Below are positions 45,359 through 58,085 of a DNA stretch of 64,000 nucleotides, in pieces. The notes beneath the pieces are model-generated. The model made no database searches and had not been told where the DNA came from. It was given only the letters and a program-made list of their open reading frames with translations. Source of the stretch: Coptis chinensis. Lineage: Eukaryota; Streptophyta; Magnoliopsida; Ranunculales; Ranunculaceae. The first letter of the stretch is position 1. Every line of letters begins with the position of its first letter. The stretch lies in assembly GCA_015680905.1 (NCBI GenBank), contig CM027377.1, positions 36,728,501 to 36,792,500 on the forward strand, written 5' to 3'. Position numbers and translations under genes: made by a program.

Positions 45359-47329
45359 AAGAGTGCGATTGCATTGACCATATGCAACAAGGCCTTAAAC
45401 CACTAGGAATTCCCTAGTGGATGAGCTTTAAGCCTTGTGAGAGTTTTCTATTGAAGGTACTCACAAACTTTTTCTATTTGGTACAAAGGGTCTTGTTTCC
45501 TTATTTATTCTCAGAAGTCTATACATCTCATTAGCGGGGAATAAGGTCAAGCTCCTTTGAACTTAGAATAACATATGTACAGTAATTTAATCACCTAAAG
45601 ATAAATGTGCAAAACATGATCAATAAAATGCAAAATCAAAGTCGTTTCCGAGACTTTTGGAGAGTGTCCTTAAGGTAGGTTCTCACAGGGGTGTGTTGCA
45701 ATCACAACTCTCTGATAAATTCACTCAAGGTTCGTTCTCTCAAGTGTAGTGGGCACTTATTTTCCTTACATACTTAAATCACGACCAAAAAAATAGGGTC
45801 GATTGATCCCGCTTGTCACTTACTATCACACCATCCTATTCCTAATTGAGCTAGAGGTCTTTTATTAGAAGTTACGGAGCTAAGGTGATAGTTTAGAAAG
45901 AAAAAGGAAGGGAAAAACAAAATCTGATAAGTTGAGAAATTGGGTCTTCAAGATACTTGTAACTAGAGAAGAACCTCAATTTGTTATTTGCTTCCGAATT
46001 GTGATTCATTCTTTTAGCCCTTTGGCTTTGTGGCTCCATATGATTTTGAATTTTTGGGAGTTCTAATTTTGCTTTTAATTCTTTTTGTTTTTGTTTCTGA
46101 TATCGTCTCCTTTTGATTTTGATCTTTTGGGAGATTCGATTTTTGACTCCTTTGATTTTTTTGGAGTTTTGGTTTTTGATAGGTCTTTCTTTTCTTTCCT
46201 TTATTTTCTTTTCGAAGCAACTAACTGGCCTATTTTTGCACAAGGTCTTCTCTTCTCTTTTTCTGATATCCATCCAATTCTCAACTCGTCAGCTGGGTAA
46301 GCTTTTTATTGTGTGTTGTCACGAGTCAGGAATTTATGGCGAAAAATAAAAAGGCTTTTAGAAAATGGTGAAGGCTCAAAAGGGGTAATTAGAGGAAAAA
46401 CTATATTTTTAGGATTTTAACGTTTATTTGGCTATATCGATCCAAAAAGGTCCTAAATTCTCTCTTAGGATATGACGTGGTGATCAAGCAAGTGGACGTG
46501 TGGTCTTTCTATCCGGACATCCTTTGTGTCATTACTTAATAATCATTCAGATGCGGCTTTTGGCTAGATTCTCAAAGAATATGGAACTTAATTGTTCTAA
46601 CTTTGGTCTCGAAAACTCACTGCTATATACAAACAAATGCTGATGCATGTCATTCATGAAAAGATGCAAAAACTATTGTGCGTATATTAGTATAAGTTCA
46701 AAGAACGAATCCTTACTCTATTGCTATAATGAGACTCTAAACTTTTTATTCATCAAAGAAAAAGAAAACAAGACTTTTTATTACTAAATAGAAAAATATT
46801 TTTAGTCTTTTTCGAAAAAAAAATTTAGAAAAGAAGAAATACACTATTATATCTATTATAGAAAAATGTCTAGTTTTTGTAAAATGTTATTATACCACCC
46901 CCAAATAGAAATATGTTTTGTGCTCAAAGTATGAAGAGATAAGAAAAGAGATTATCATAGAAACATGAGCAAAAACGGTGATACACCTGTATTTTGTTCT
47001 TCATAATGAAAATACGCCACCCCCAAATAAGTTTGGGGCGTGGGTTGTTCGATATAGAACGAAAAATACATGGTTTATTATACTAAGAATAATTATTCTA
47101 CTATGAAATATCTTTTTGGGTTTTTGTATGTTTGAAAACATATATGAAATACAGAAAGGAAAAATGGAAAATTTTGACATGATGTATATGTATTACCTTC
47201 TACTCATATACCAAATTCCACAAGAAAATAAATAAAACAAACATATAGTATTAAACATATAATTAAATTTATACTAAACGTCATAATAAAGAAAAATAAA
47301 ACAACAAATTAAAGATAAAACATAGATTA
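45359..47329 (-). other. Element D 3' non-coding region
   Basis: Starts gagtgcgattgcattgaccatatg, collinear with 8462 (A) and 18600 (B), and carries the same inverted repeat at 45400-45420. Polypurine-like tracts at 46895-46905 and 47016-47028 (minus tttgggggtgg). The 45893-46349 frames are low-complexity. Confidence 0.55.
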
Positions 47330-48430
47330 TAAACTATCTATACGGACACTAGGGAGATGCCTAGTTAGACTCCGTGCGTGACTTATCTCAATGTCTAGAA
47401 GATCCTTCTCCTTGATGACATTGGGTCCTAGCATGTTTATCACTACGCGGGAGCGCATCTTTAATGCTCTACAGTGTTCTAGTGATATTGTGCTGAAAAT
47501 GCCGCTACTCCTACTGGAAAGATCGATGCTCCTCTCTGAGGGTCTGCTGTTCCACCATGATGACTCCCTGAGTTTGCCTAAGCTGGTGGATGTGCTGATG
47601 CAGAATCCTCTAGCCTCCATGGAGGAAGTGAATTCTGTCCATGGGCTGAGTTAACTGTCGAGTGACATCTTCAGCGAAGTAATCCACTTTCTCAGTAGGG
47701 TGTGATTTCTCAGCGGCTCTGGCTGCAGGTGGAATTCAGAATTTCTGGATGTAGTGGGCATAGATAGGACCTGTGGTAGCGTCCTTGACCTCCACTATAG
47801 CCTCTGTGGCCTCGAGCCCCCAATGCTACATGATTCTAGTTACCAGCACTGGTAGAAGAGCTGTGGACCTCCTGGGTTTACAGAGTTGCTCCCAAACGAA
47901 GGTGATGATGTAGAAGCTATTCTTCTGCTCTTGAAGAATCCATAGAATATGGAGCATCGCCTTACCGATATCAGAAGGTTTGGCTGAACCTAGCAGGTTG
48001 TAGGTTATCTACTGAGATACTTCCAACTAATTCCTTCGTAGCGAACTTTGAAACTCACAGTAAGACTTGGGTTTTTCACCCCCTCGAGAAGCGTCTCTGC
48101 CATCATCACATCGATGGTCTTGTTGTCTGGGGACTATTCCGTCGAACATAAGCTTTCAGAGAAATCCCCAGAACCTCACTCACCACCTCCTTAGTGAGTT
48201 CAAGCGAGCAACCATCCTTGACAACTGTGATGTGGTCATCCTCCCCTCTAAGCATGTGATTATAAAACGAAAGAGTAAGAAAGGGAGAATAAGCCTCACC
48301 TTCCAACAAAACCAAAGCTTACCATCTTTTTCTTCTAACCTCAGCCTTAAGTGCACTTTAAATAGATCGGAATTAAATATGGGTTCGAAATTTTGCTCCG
48401 GTATGATTTTAAGAACTCAAGCCATTTAGA
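47330..48430 (-). pseudogene. TP1-like remnant in element D
   Basis: Minus strand: LWFLLEGEAYSPFLTLSFYN, ITVVKDGCSLELTKEVVSEV, LGISLKAY (48315-48106), matching the TP1 pattern (YSKDDFYHSNLVEQFY, RRELSREKLAEILDI). Further down, weak matches to the MIRGV and coiled-coil parts are spread over three frames. Too broken to be translated. Confidence 0.5.
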
Positions 48431-50040
48431 GTATGAATTGATAAAATAAGGTGGGTTTTTAGTTGGAATGGGGGTTGAAAATGGAGGAGGCTATAAAAAT
48501 TTGGAGTGGTGGTGTTTGGGGTGAGCGGGCAGTCACAAACTAGATGGGGGCAGCTAGGGTTTGGAAATTTGTGAGGAAGAAGATGAATGTTTGGGTGGTC
48601 GCATGGGCTAAATAGGGTTGGTGGCACGTGCCTTTTAAGTTAAAATGAAATTTTGGCCCAAGCCCAAATAAAATCAGGAAATTCCGATCTTGTCCTAAGT
48701 GTCTTGCTAACTTCAAGAGCCGATCTGTGCTTTGTTACTCATCCGATCTTATCCTGTGAGGTACCAAAACGATCATCATCAAAACTGCAACGCAACGGTA
48801 TAGGGTACACTAACATCTAACGGTGGATGAAAAATAGATTTAGGAAAAAAACGAAAGGGAACTGTAGGGAAATATGTACATACAATAGAAGGAAAACTTT
48901 TTAATTAATATTTTTTTGGGTTTTGAATAAGAACTGAAAATTTTAAAAAGGTGGGTTGTTTTAAGTCAGATTCCCAAGACTTGAAGTTTTTGAAAACTTG
49001 AGTCAATCCCAACCAGATGGCTGAATTATTCTCTTAGACTGAGCGTAATGCACTGGAGAATAACACATGTAGACTTTATAAATAGAATTATTATGAGGTT
49101 GAAGAGCAGGACAAGTTGGTGTTCGACAGTTCAAGCACCAACCTTTTCCCATAGCTGGTCTCTTACGTGCGAATGAACTCTTACCTAAACTAGGAATGAT
49201 TTTCGGTATATGTGTCCATATCTTCAGTTGCATTTATCTAGGAAGTGCTTGCACATGATCATTGAAACTTATCCATCTAGTCTTGCTAGGTGGAGGGTTT
49301 TTGTTCGTTACAGAAGATATTTTGAAACTTTTTAGAAAGAGAGAGATTGAGAAGGGGAAAAGACTTTTTAGAAGAAAGAGGAAAGATTTTTTTTAAGAAA
49401 GGAAATTTTTTGAAAATTTGTACAAGTTTGAGTCTTTTAACGTCAGATTCTCGAGACAAAATAGAGACATGGAGGCAAAAGATAGAATTAAACAGAGAAT
49501 AGTATCACTTTGGGCTACTCTATTTGGTTAATTCTCATTTGGAGACGCCTCATTTACTACGCAAGACATGAAATGTCCTGACCTGGGCGAATAGCTCTGT
49601 GATTTAGGCGATCCTTAGTAAGCAAAACTGATCTCAAACTGCCCATAGATTGCATTATTCTAAGGGTTATTAGTTTGTGTAAAATCCATTGCCCATTTTG
49701 TTTTTGAAAAATCACATAGCTATTGATGTACCGATAATCTAGCATTAACAGAACAAAGAAAACAACTGTTTTATGAAAAAGAAATGTAAAATAAAGAAAA
49801 GGAAAATTGTATACTCACTCCACAGGTTCACACTTACTCAAACGACAAGTAAAAAATGTTTTACAAAGAATATGCGAGATATACGTGGACTAAGGTTCCG
49901 GCACTTACAACCACACACTCTAAATTGAGGGTGTAGTTACCTTATTGATGTATTCCCTTAAAGCAAAAGATGGAATGGAATAGAAAAAGAATATATCATG
50001 GAAAAAAGGATTTAATCCTCGTAGATGGGATAATTAAGAA
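48431..50040 (-). other. Element D spacer between gag and TP1
   Basis: In sense order: the conserved box (49944-49885, agtgtgtggttgtaagt then ccttagtccacg), two copies of the motif with gaatctgac (49457-49435 and 48982-48961), and between them a short ORF (49233-49003) containing KGWCLNC, possibly a remnant of the WCL block of the A/B linker. The 49557-49745 ORF is not recognised. Confidence 0.45.
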
Positions 50041-51540
50041 AGAGTTTTTAGCACCATAGCTTCATTCACGTCACTTATTGCTTCAAAGGCTGTGTTTGTT
50101 GGTTTAGGGTTTGGAATAGCTTGTCGTGGGAACACAATTTTCTGGGTTCTGTCTTGGGCTAACAAGTTTAGAGATTGTTGTATGGATGCTAGGATTTAGG
50201 TTTGTTGTTGCATGACAGATATCATTATCTCGGTGGGCTTATCTGTTTGGACGCTAGTTGATGATGTATGGACGCTAGTTGATGATGTAATGGGAACTAG
50301 GTCTCTTTGGTTATTGATAGGTGGGTTTTGGTAGTTCTGGTTAAAATGGGATGGAACCAATGCTATATTGTAATTTTTATAGGTACCTTGTCCTTGTTCT
50401 TGTCTGAATGTATTTGGTGGTGTGTTGAAACATGGAGGTGGTTGGTTTTGTGGAATGTTAGTCCATGCGAAGTTTGGATGTTGTCTCCATGGTGCATTTG
50501 GTACATTGAAAGCACGCACTTCTTCTGGCTTAAGTGATGATAGGTTTGTGATCAAGGGACAGGTGGCATCTATATGATTTAAGCTTAGACAGAAATTGCA
50601 TGGTGAGGTATTTATGTTCATGACAGGATGAGGGGTTTCCTCTTTTTGTTTGGTTGTGAGGACATCTATCTTTCTTGGGAGGGTTTTGATTAAAGTTTTG
50701 ATTTTTGAATCTGATCTCACCTCGAAAATACCAGTAGCCTTGGATGTACTGGGGTGAGCTGTTCTGGAATTGTTTATGTCGCCCCAATGGGTACTCTTTT
50801 CAGCTTGGTTTTCAAGAAAGGTTAAGGCTTCGGTTGCACCTCTATCCAAAAAATTACCATTAGTCATGATGTTGAGGGTTACTTAACCCTTTGTGTTCTT
50901 GGAGAAGGCCTTTGAAGAAACATTAGACAAGAGTGGATTTTTCTAGTTTATAGTGAGGACATGAGTGGAGTAAGTCAGAGAATCTATTCCATGCTTCAGA
51001 AAATGTCTCACTTGGACTCTGTGTGAAGAACTGTATCTTACTTCTTATCTCTTCTATTTTCTTCGATGGAAAGTACTTCTTCATGAAGGAGAACACATCC
51101 TTTTTCCATGTATCAAAAGAATCAGGCTTCTGAGAAAAAAGCCAATCGTGACTCTTACCAACTAGAGTAAAAGGAAACAATTGTAGCTTAACCTGATTGT
51201 CGGTGACGCCTGGATGGTGGAAAGTATTGCATACTCTATGTATTCGGTGTAGATGCTAGTACGGTAACTCGTGTTCAAACCCGTGAAAGATGGGTAGAAG
51301 ATTGAACATGTTCGGTGGAATGCGAAAATCGCTCGTGAGTGGTGTGAGTCATATACAAGATGGAGGCCCATCTTGTAACGGTGTGTAGAAGTTGGAGAGA
51401 GGTTCTTCAGCTTGCACTACTTCATTGGCCATCTTAGTAGATGGAGGACTTGAAATAGGAGATTGTCTAGGACGACGTGCTCTCCTACGTGAGTAAGTTT
51501 TATTCTTGCAAATACCTGTAGTGCCTGATCGCAGTATCAT
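50041..51540 (-). pseudogene. Element D gag
   Basis: Starts MILRSGTTGICKNK at 51540. Segments: EEPLSNFYTPLQDGPPSCI, FNLLPIFHGFEHELPY-like part in another frame (51330-51250), MFPFTLVGKSHDWLFSQKPD (51180), EIRSKIQFFTQSPSETFSEA, then DRGATEALTFLENQAEKSTH and an intact knuckle CNFCLSLNHIDATCP (about 50600). It ends near 50041 after IVFPRQAIPNPK. Gag of this lineage forms the particle; this copy is broken by frameshifts at 51350 and 50920-50870. Confidence 0.7.
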
Positions 51541-52954
51541 GCACTTTTAGCAAGACAACAAAACTATCTTAATATACGCAAACGATGCAAAGTATACTCA
51601 AGCAATCAAAATTCATTTTTGCAAGTATGGAGTTTTGAAAACTTTGCTTGATCTATAAATTACTATGCCCTGTTCAAGGGAACAATTGGGTGCAAGACTA
51701 GGATGGCTCTACTACACCTCTCAGAAGAGTAGGCAGTCACTTCACCAAGTGGTGTGCTACCAAGAATCTCACTCATGATGAATATGGGGGAGTAGAGTGG
51801 GGAAGGCAGTTGGTCCACCGAAATCTGGTAACTGATTACTCTAAATCCCCGTGGCTATATTTTTGTCCTTTTTTGGAGGAGCGTGACTACTTTGGGATCT
51901 AGTTGATTGATTTTAATTCATTTTTTTGGTCTAGGGCTTCCAGAATCAAGCAACATCCAATTTATCTACATTGGAGAATGACTTCCCAGTGGTTGTTATG
52001 TGGCTCGGGTTCATCCTTATGCGTGAATGTAAATTGCAGTGCAAAAATTAAATTTCAAACAATTACGTAAGCATGCTTGAACACACAAGGTATCCTCTTA
52101 CATGAGGAGGTTTATAAGTTACCTCTCAAGTCGTGCTTACACGCTGCTTAAGGAGAAGGCGACGTTGGTTGGTGCGTGATCTGAGAATCAAGCCCAAGCT
52201 TTCGAGCTTTTCCCTATTTTAAGTTACAAATAAAGGTCCACTTAAAAAGCTCATAGTTTGGGTTTTAAACAACTTTGCCTTCAAGGGCCCAAAACATAAG
52301 CTAAACTAATACTAAACTAATCTAATAGATTAACTAGTTAAGATAGATTATCTAGATTAACTAGAGCTAAACTTAGTTAGAGTGTTGATTACCAAGTTGA
52401 TTAAAAGTGTGCGAGCGTATGATTCACGACTTGCCTCGCACACTTAAACTTCTTTAGACAATGAAAACTCTAATCTCTTGGTAAGTTTAGAATTTCAACC
52501 AAGTGTTCACACAAGTTCATCCACATAATCAATCAAAAACTCATATTTTTTTTTTCTTTATATCTCTATCTATTACAAAGAAGTTCCACTGATTTATACT
52601 ACTTTATTACAAAATCGGGGTCTGAAGTTCAACTACCCATCACAAAACAACTGAACTGTGAAAAAAACTAAACACTGGAATGCTGAGGTGGACTCGCAGT
52701 CTCCCGCCGGCAAGGGCGCGGTCGCGAGTCGGATTTCGTCCAAGTTGTGTCGATTTTCGATTGTAGCTTCAACTCCTCTCCAGCATGTCGATCTTGAACC
52801 TGGATTTGCAAAAAAGTAAGTCAGTAATGAAAAATAATGAAATAAATTAATGAAAATTAGAAAAATAAGAAGTAAAAAGGTAAGAGTGATGTTTCCCTCC
52901 TTAGATGCTCAACCAAGCATTCTTGCTCCTTCAATCCATGACGACGGCGCCATT
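51541..52954 (-). other. Element D 5' leader and primer-binding site
   Basis: The minus strand reads TGGCGCCGTCGTCATGG at 52952-52936, two bases from the LTR, again of tRNA-Asp type. The 1.4-kb leader has no supported ORF; a GC-rich patch lies at 52700-52735 (gccggcaagggcgcggtcgc). Confidence 0.6.
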
Positions 52955-54804
52955 TGAAGTTTTAATTGTGAAAGTATCTTCAAAGTTGATTGAAGTGAGG
53001 TTCACCATAGATTGTTTAGAGTTTGAATGGTTGGGATTTGAAGAAAGGAATGTAAGATCTTTAGTTTAGGACAAGTTTTGTTTACTAGTTTATGAAGAAC
53101 ATTGAAGGAAAGTTTAAATGGTTTTAATGATTGAAGAACATAACTTGAAAGGAATGAAAGGAAATGATTGATTGAAGAAATAACAACTAGAAAGAAGATT
53201 GATTGATTGAATAACAAAGCAAATAACAAGATTGAAATGAAGAACAATAAAGTAAAATGACTTGAAGGAAAAAAAAAAAAAAAAAAAAAAAAAAAGAAAA
53301 AGAAGTCCTACATGACACTAGATTAAGTCTAGGTGCATTCTCAGCTTTTTGGTTATGAGTCCTTGACCTTTGACTTTAACTTTTACTTTGTCAGCACTTT
53401 TTCATAACAATTTCTGGTTTTCATAATAAGCGTGATTAATGCTCCTTTAGGTGCTAAGACGCAGCTTTTATAATAAGTGGTCTGAATTTCTCTGTAGCCT
53501 GAAAAAGGCAATAAAGCTATGAGTTGTTTTTTCATTAAACGTAAGAAGGGCTGTGATAAGAAATTTTTAATAAGTGTAAAAATAGTGTTTCTACAGTACT
53601 AAATCATGTTAATCAAGTTATTATAATACTCTCTAAACATGTTGATATAGAGGACCAATCGTGTTCTCCACTCTTGCTTGTACGTACTTAAAATGAATCT
53701 AGACTAATTAAACTAATCCACTAATGAGAGAATAATTCTTAAGCTATGAAAACAGTAAATTTAATATGTTAAAATAATGATTTAAAGATGATAAAAAGAA
53801 TATAGAGAGGGGCAATCCACCACGCGATTCGATTGGCTATTAGTTAGTCACCGAATCACTTTTCTTTGATCCTTAGTAAACAACCTACATCTCTATAGTC
53901 ATTGTCTAATTAGCATGAGAGATTAGCACCCCCACAAATCTCTTTGATGGGGTTTCTAATCTCTAGCCCTTTGTTATGAGTTTTATCTCTAAAAACTCAC
54001 AACAAAGGACTTGAAACTCTATTGCAAAAACAATAAAGAACTAAGAACTAATCATTCCTCACATGGCTTCATAAACCCCCTCTAATGGAGGTTTAGCCTT
54101 GTTTCATTGGAATCATACTAAATAAATAATAAACTAATGACATAATAATAAATATAATTAAATACTAAAGCTTTATTGAATGGGATTTATTGGAGGCTAC
54201 AAACTAAAACTAATTCTAAACCTAAACTAAACTAAATTAAAGAGGGAGAGAAAGAGAGAAAAAAAACCCTAAATTACAACTAAACTAAAGATGGGAGTAA
54301 CCAAGTTTTGTTTAGCCTTAACCCTCTTTATATAGGAGAAGGTTAGGGTTACATTTTCGTACATGGGCTAAAAAGGGGGACTTTGGGCCTTTCATATGAG
54401 CCTAAAGTCCATTAGGTTAAATCTAAAGAGGCACAACTGCTACGAATTACTTTAGTGTCATTTTGACATATAGTAGGCCCAATTCCGAGGCCCGAGTCCA
54501 AAGATACTCCTATTTGAAGTTTTGTTGACTTTTATATTTTTTTTCTACCCGAATTGGCTTTGACTTTCCAGCTTTGACTGGGCTTGAAAAGACTTTTTTC
54601 TCTTGATTCTTGGGCTTTAAACATAGAACTCTTCTAGCAATCATCTTGACTCGTTTTCCATGCAAAATGGCATCTTTAAGCACATAAACAGTTTTAAGAC
54701 CTGAAATACACAAAAACACGTAAACATTACTAACTCTTATTTATTATAAACATAATTGGCCTACATAGAATACTATTAAGGGGTTTAAACTACACTTTTG
54801 GGTG
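52955..54804 (-). repeat. Element D 5' LTR
   Basis: From tgaagttttaattgtg at 52955 to cacttttgggtg at about 54804. It lacks the expected terminal cttatca; the next 57 bp (to gagctgatca at 54861) look like flanking DNA or a damaged end. It shares with the E LTR (reverse complement) the blocks catttgtttagg-like terminal 90 bp and the gacatatagtaggcccaattccg block. It contains a 26-base A run near 53272-53297. Confidence 0.7.
54327..54334 (-). promoter_or_regulatory. TATA box of the D LTR
   Basis: The minus strand reads tcctaTATAAAgagggtt. The same sequence stands at the equivalent place in the E LTR (56437-56444), so it is conserved between elements. Confidence 0.6.
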
Positions 54805-55244
54805 TGATGGCTGTAATACAATAATGTAAGGGTAATAAAATACACATTTGGGAGCTGATCACAACCCCTGATGATGACAACACTTTTATTGTTGCAGTAA
54901 AATGTCCATCAACAACTTTCTGTAAGTATCGACACACATTATGAGTGGAAATGGATTTCTGTGGTGGCTGGATTGAAGGAGGTTATATTGCAGACTCAAA
55001 GAGGCGAAACAGCCTACCAGGGTCGTTCCATATCGTCAAAGCATGGAGAATCTGTTTCTACTGAAGGTTTTTCCTATTACCAGGCTGACATTCTTGACGA
55101 TTCTATGGTTGAAAAACTTGAAAAGTGTAGCATGGAAGAAGAAGAAGACGTACCCATGACATAACTGAACTAGGATTAGCCGTAATATCCCAGAGAGCAG
55201 ATTTCAATGCACCAGAAAAAACCAAACGATAAGCATGTGGTATA
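54805..55244 (+). other. Host-like segment between the D and E LTRs
   Basis: Looks like a gene piece: a frame ELITTPDDDNTFIVAVKCPS ends at a good donor (ttctgtaagtatcg, about 54920), and an open frame at 54961-55164 reads VAGLKEVILQTQRGETAYQG, RSISSKHGESVSTEGFSYYQ, ADILDDSMVEKLEKCSMEEE, EDVPMT and stops. I do not recognise the protein. It could be an exon of the host gene into which D or E inserted, or a fragment carried by one of them. Confidence 0.4.
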
Positions 55245-55475
55245 TGATAAGCACTCAAAAGTGTAATTTAAACCCCTTAATAGTACTCTATTTAGGCCAA
55301 TTATGTTTAGAATAAATAAGAGTTAGTAATGTTTACGTGTTTTTATGCATTTCAGGACTTGAAGTTGATTAGATGACTAAAAACACCATTTTTGTATGGA
55401 AAATGAGTCAAGATGATTGCTAAGGAAGTTGTACATTTAAAGCCCAAGAATCATGGAGAAAAGCATTTTTCAAGT

Positions 55476-56122
55476 CGAGTTTATAACTATTTAATACCAC
55501 GTACTTTCATTTTTTTCCCTAAATGGTACCTGTACTTTGTTTCTCACCTATTAGTACCACAAACTCTTAATTTGGTTCAATTTAGTACCTCCGTCTATTT
55601 TCCATCCCAATCCGTCAAATTTGTCTAACGGGGGACCTCACGTGTTTAACCACGTGCCAAAATAAGGATGATACATACTATGTAGCATACAATTTTCTGG
55701 ATGATACATACTATATAGCATCCTATTGAGCCTCATTATCACTTGGTTCTCATCATTCTTATTGGAAGTTTTGGTTTGCCAAAGTAAGGATGATACATAC
55801 TATGTAGCATACCATTTTATGGATGATACATACTTTATAGCATCCTGTTGAGCCCCAGTATCACTTGGTTCTCACCATTCTTGCTGGAAGTTTTGGTCTG
55901 CCAAAGTAAGGATGATATTTAGTATGTATCATCCTTACTTTGGCACGTGGTTAAACACGTGAGGTCCCCGTTAAATAAATTTGACGGATTGGGATGGAAA
56001 ATAGATGGAGGTACTAAATTGAACCAAATTAAGAGTTCGTGGTACTAATAGGTGAGAAACAAAGTACATGTACCATTTAAGTAAAAAAATGAAAGTACGT
56101 GGTACTAAATAGTCATAAACTC
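55476..56122. mobile_element. Mutator-type MITE, copy 2
   Basis: Inverted ends gagtttataactatttaataccacgtac and complement, with duplications ttttcaagt (55467-55475) and ttttcaagc (56123-56131), one mismatch. Same family as 32083-32997. The core holds two roughly 120-bp tandem units built on ggatgatacatactatgtagcat and an inverted cacgtggttaaacacgtg segment. Non-coding. Confidence 0.8.
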
Positions 56123-56436
56123 TTTTCAAGCTCAGTCAAAGTCAATCCGGGTAGAAAAAGGACACAAAAGTTAGTAAAACTTCAACAAACCGTATCTTTG
56201 GACTCGGGCCTCAGAATTGGGCCTACTTTATGTCAAAACGACCGACTCGGAATTAGCTTTCCAATGGACCCGGCTTTGGTACAATCAGAACTATAAAATT
56301 GGACAAAAGTAGTACTGAAGTAATTTCTAGCAGCTATGGCCCTTTTAGACTTAACCTAATGGACTTTGGGCTCACTTTAGAGCCCTAAAGTCCCCCTTTT
56401 TGGCCCATGCATGAAAATATAACCCTAACCCTCTCC

Positions 56437-56444
56437 TATATAAA
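56437..56444 (+). promoter_or_regulatory. TATA box of the E LTR
   Basis: tcctaTATAAAgagggtt on the plus strand, identical to the D LTR site. Transcription of E would start shortly downstream. Confidence 0.6.
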
Positions 56445-57200
56445 GAGGGTTAATGCTAAACACTTTCTCTCCTCTTCTAGCAAACCTTTAGTTTAATTTA
56501 GGTTTATGTTTTTTTTAGTTATAATTAGGTTTAGCAATTGTAGCCTCCATTACTTCCCATCAATCAAAAGCTTTAATTTAATTTCAATTATTGTATTTTC
56601 AATTATGTCTTCTTATTATTATTTAAATAATATGATTCCAATGACACTAGGTTAAACCTCCATTAGAGGAAGTTAATGAAGCCATGTGAGAATGAGTAGC
56701 TAGTAGTTTATATTGTGTTGCATAAAAGAATGTCAAGTTCTTCATTATGAATAACTAGAGATAGAGCTCATAACGGAGAACTAGAGTATATAGCCACCAC
56801 TAAAGAGATTTGTGGTGGAGCTATACTTTCATGCTAGTGAAACCTCGATCCGAGAGGACTTAGTCTTCACTAGGGATCAATATAAGCGATTGGATACTAA
56901 CTAATAGTTAATCGAATCACGTGGTGGATTAAACCCCTTCTAATTCCTTTATTCATTCTTTAAATTTAATGTTTTATCTCCTATCTACTATTTTGACTCT
57001 TATTAGTAAAGCATAGTTGCAATCTAGATTCGTATCCAAGTAATGTACAACTAGAGTTTGGCGAACACGACTACTCCCCTTTATCTCACATGATTTAGAG
57101 AGTATTTATCTACTGTTTTTCCACCATAATTTACTGTTCACGACATCATATATCTACTATTCATCAAAATATAAAAATAAAAATAAAATTTACTTATCAA

Positions 57201-57218
57201 TGGAGCCGCTTGCCATCT
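57201..57218 (+). other. Primer-binding site of element E
   Basis: TGGAGCCGCTTGCCATCT one base after the LTR. It looks like the site of B with one substitution and one inserted base, so tRNA-Asp type, but is the most diverged of the four. Confidence 0.6.
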
Positions 57219-58085
57219 AGTTTGTTTACATTACGTGTGTTTAGATTTACAAAACACAGTTTTCACTATTCACAAATCACACACTAAAACACTATTCATA
57301 TTTTTTGCCAATTTTTCTGCTACTGTAAGAGAGCATACGACTTGCTCAGCCAACTCACTACCCTCCTGTGACCTGACCCTAAAAGAATCATGTCATTGTT
57401 TTCACTTACGAGCGCGCGCTACATTTGCCTTTACTAAGCACGACCCGCCTTCCACATATAAAGCGCGACACACGCGCCCAATAAAACTAGATTCTAAGCG
57501 CACACACAACCTAAGTTTATTACAGTTAATTAAGTTTTTAATATTATTTGCAATATCATCTCAAGAGTACATTACAATACAGTACTCGTATGCTACAAAT
57601 TACTAAATTTGGGGTTATCTAATTAAGGAACGTGCACGCATGGACAACCTCCCTCAAATTCCTAAGTGACCTAGCCGTTGGTTTGATTACAAATACAAAA
57701 AAATTAATTAATTAAATATTAATTAGAAAGCCCACTACCAAAAGCCCATTTTCACTGGCTTAACATCTAGGCCCAAACACGAAACCTATAGTAAAAAACC
57801 TTTTTTTTTCTAATTCTTAAAACTTTGAAAACTAATAAGGTTAATCTTTTTACAGGACTTCACAATCCACATCGTGTACCAGGACCAGTACTCGTATAAT
57901 TGTTCAAGTAACGTAGACGTGCTTCAAGGATGTTGAAGACGCTATTTATACGCGTATAGTAGCAAGGACGCTCCAGGTAACACCTATTTACATCCTCGAA
58001 TTACTGTCAGAGGATTCTATTTCTAGCAATAATCAGACTATTTTTGCATGCTCGTTAGGACTTACCTATTAGATTTAAAACTTGC
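57219..58085 (+). other. Element E 5' leader
   Basis: Untranslated leader of about 870 bp with a few GC-rich words (gagcgcgcgctac near 57410, gcgcgacacacgcgccc near 57465). The 57235-57606 ORF has no recognisable domain. Confidence 0.5.

Larger units (their letters stand above)
45359..54804 (-). mobile_element. Element D: truncated relative of A and B
   Basis: Minus orientation: 5' LTR 52955-54804, tRNA-Asp type primer site, gag 51540-50041, spacer, TP1 remnant, 3' non-coding region cut off at 45359 where it meets LINE 2. The 3' LTR and the polypurine tract next to it are missing. Protease, RT, RNase H and integrase are also missing: the frame ends right after the segment matching IVFPRQAIPNPK. 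TP2 was not found. Confidence 0.75.
55245..57199 (+). repeat. Element E 5' LTR
   Basis: From tgataagcactcaaaagtg to aaatttacttatca; about 1.3 kb after removing the MITE at 55476-56122. Ends form the inverted pair TGATAAG/CTTATCA. It shares the ggactcgggcctcagaattg / gggcctactttatgtc block with all other LTRs here. Confidence 0.85.

Noticed and set aside
45893-46349. Lys-rich minus-strand ORF and overlapping Phe-rich plus-strand ORFs
   Set aside because: Low-complexity composition in the D 3' non-coding region; the equivalent part of A and B has no such frame.
57235-57606. 123-codon ORF in the E leader
   Set aside because: Upstream of gag, no similarity I recognise, and not present in A, B or D leaders.
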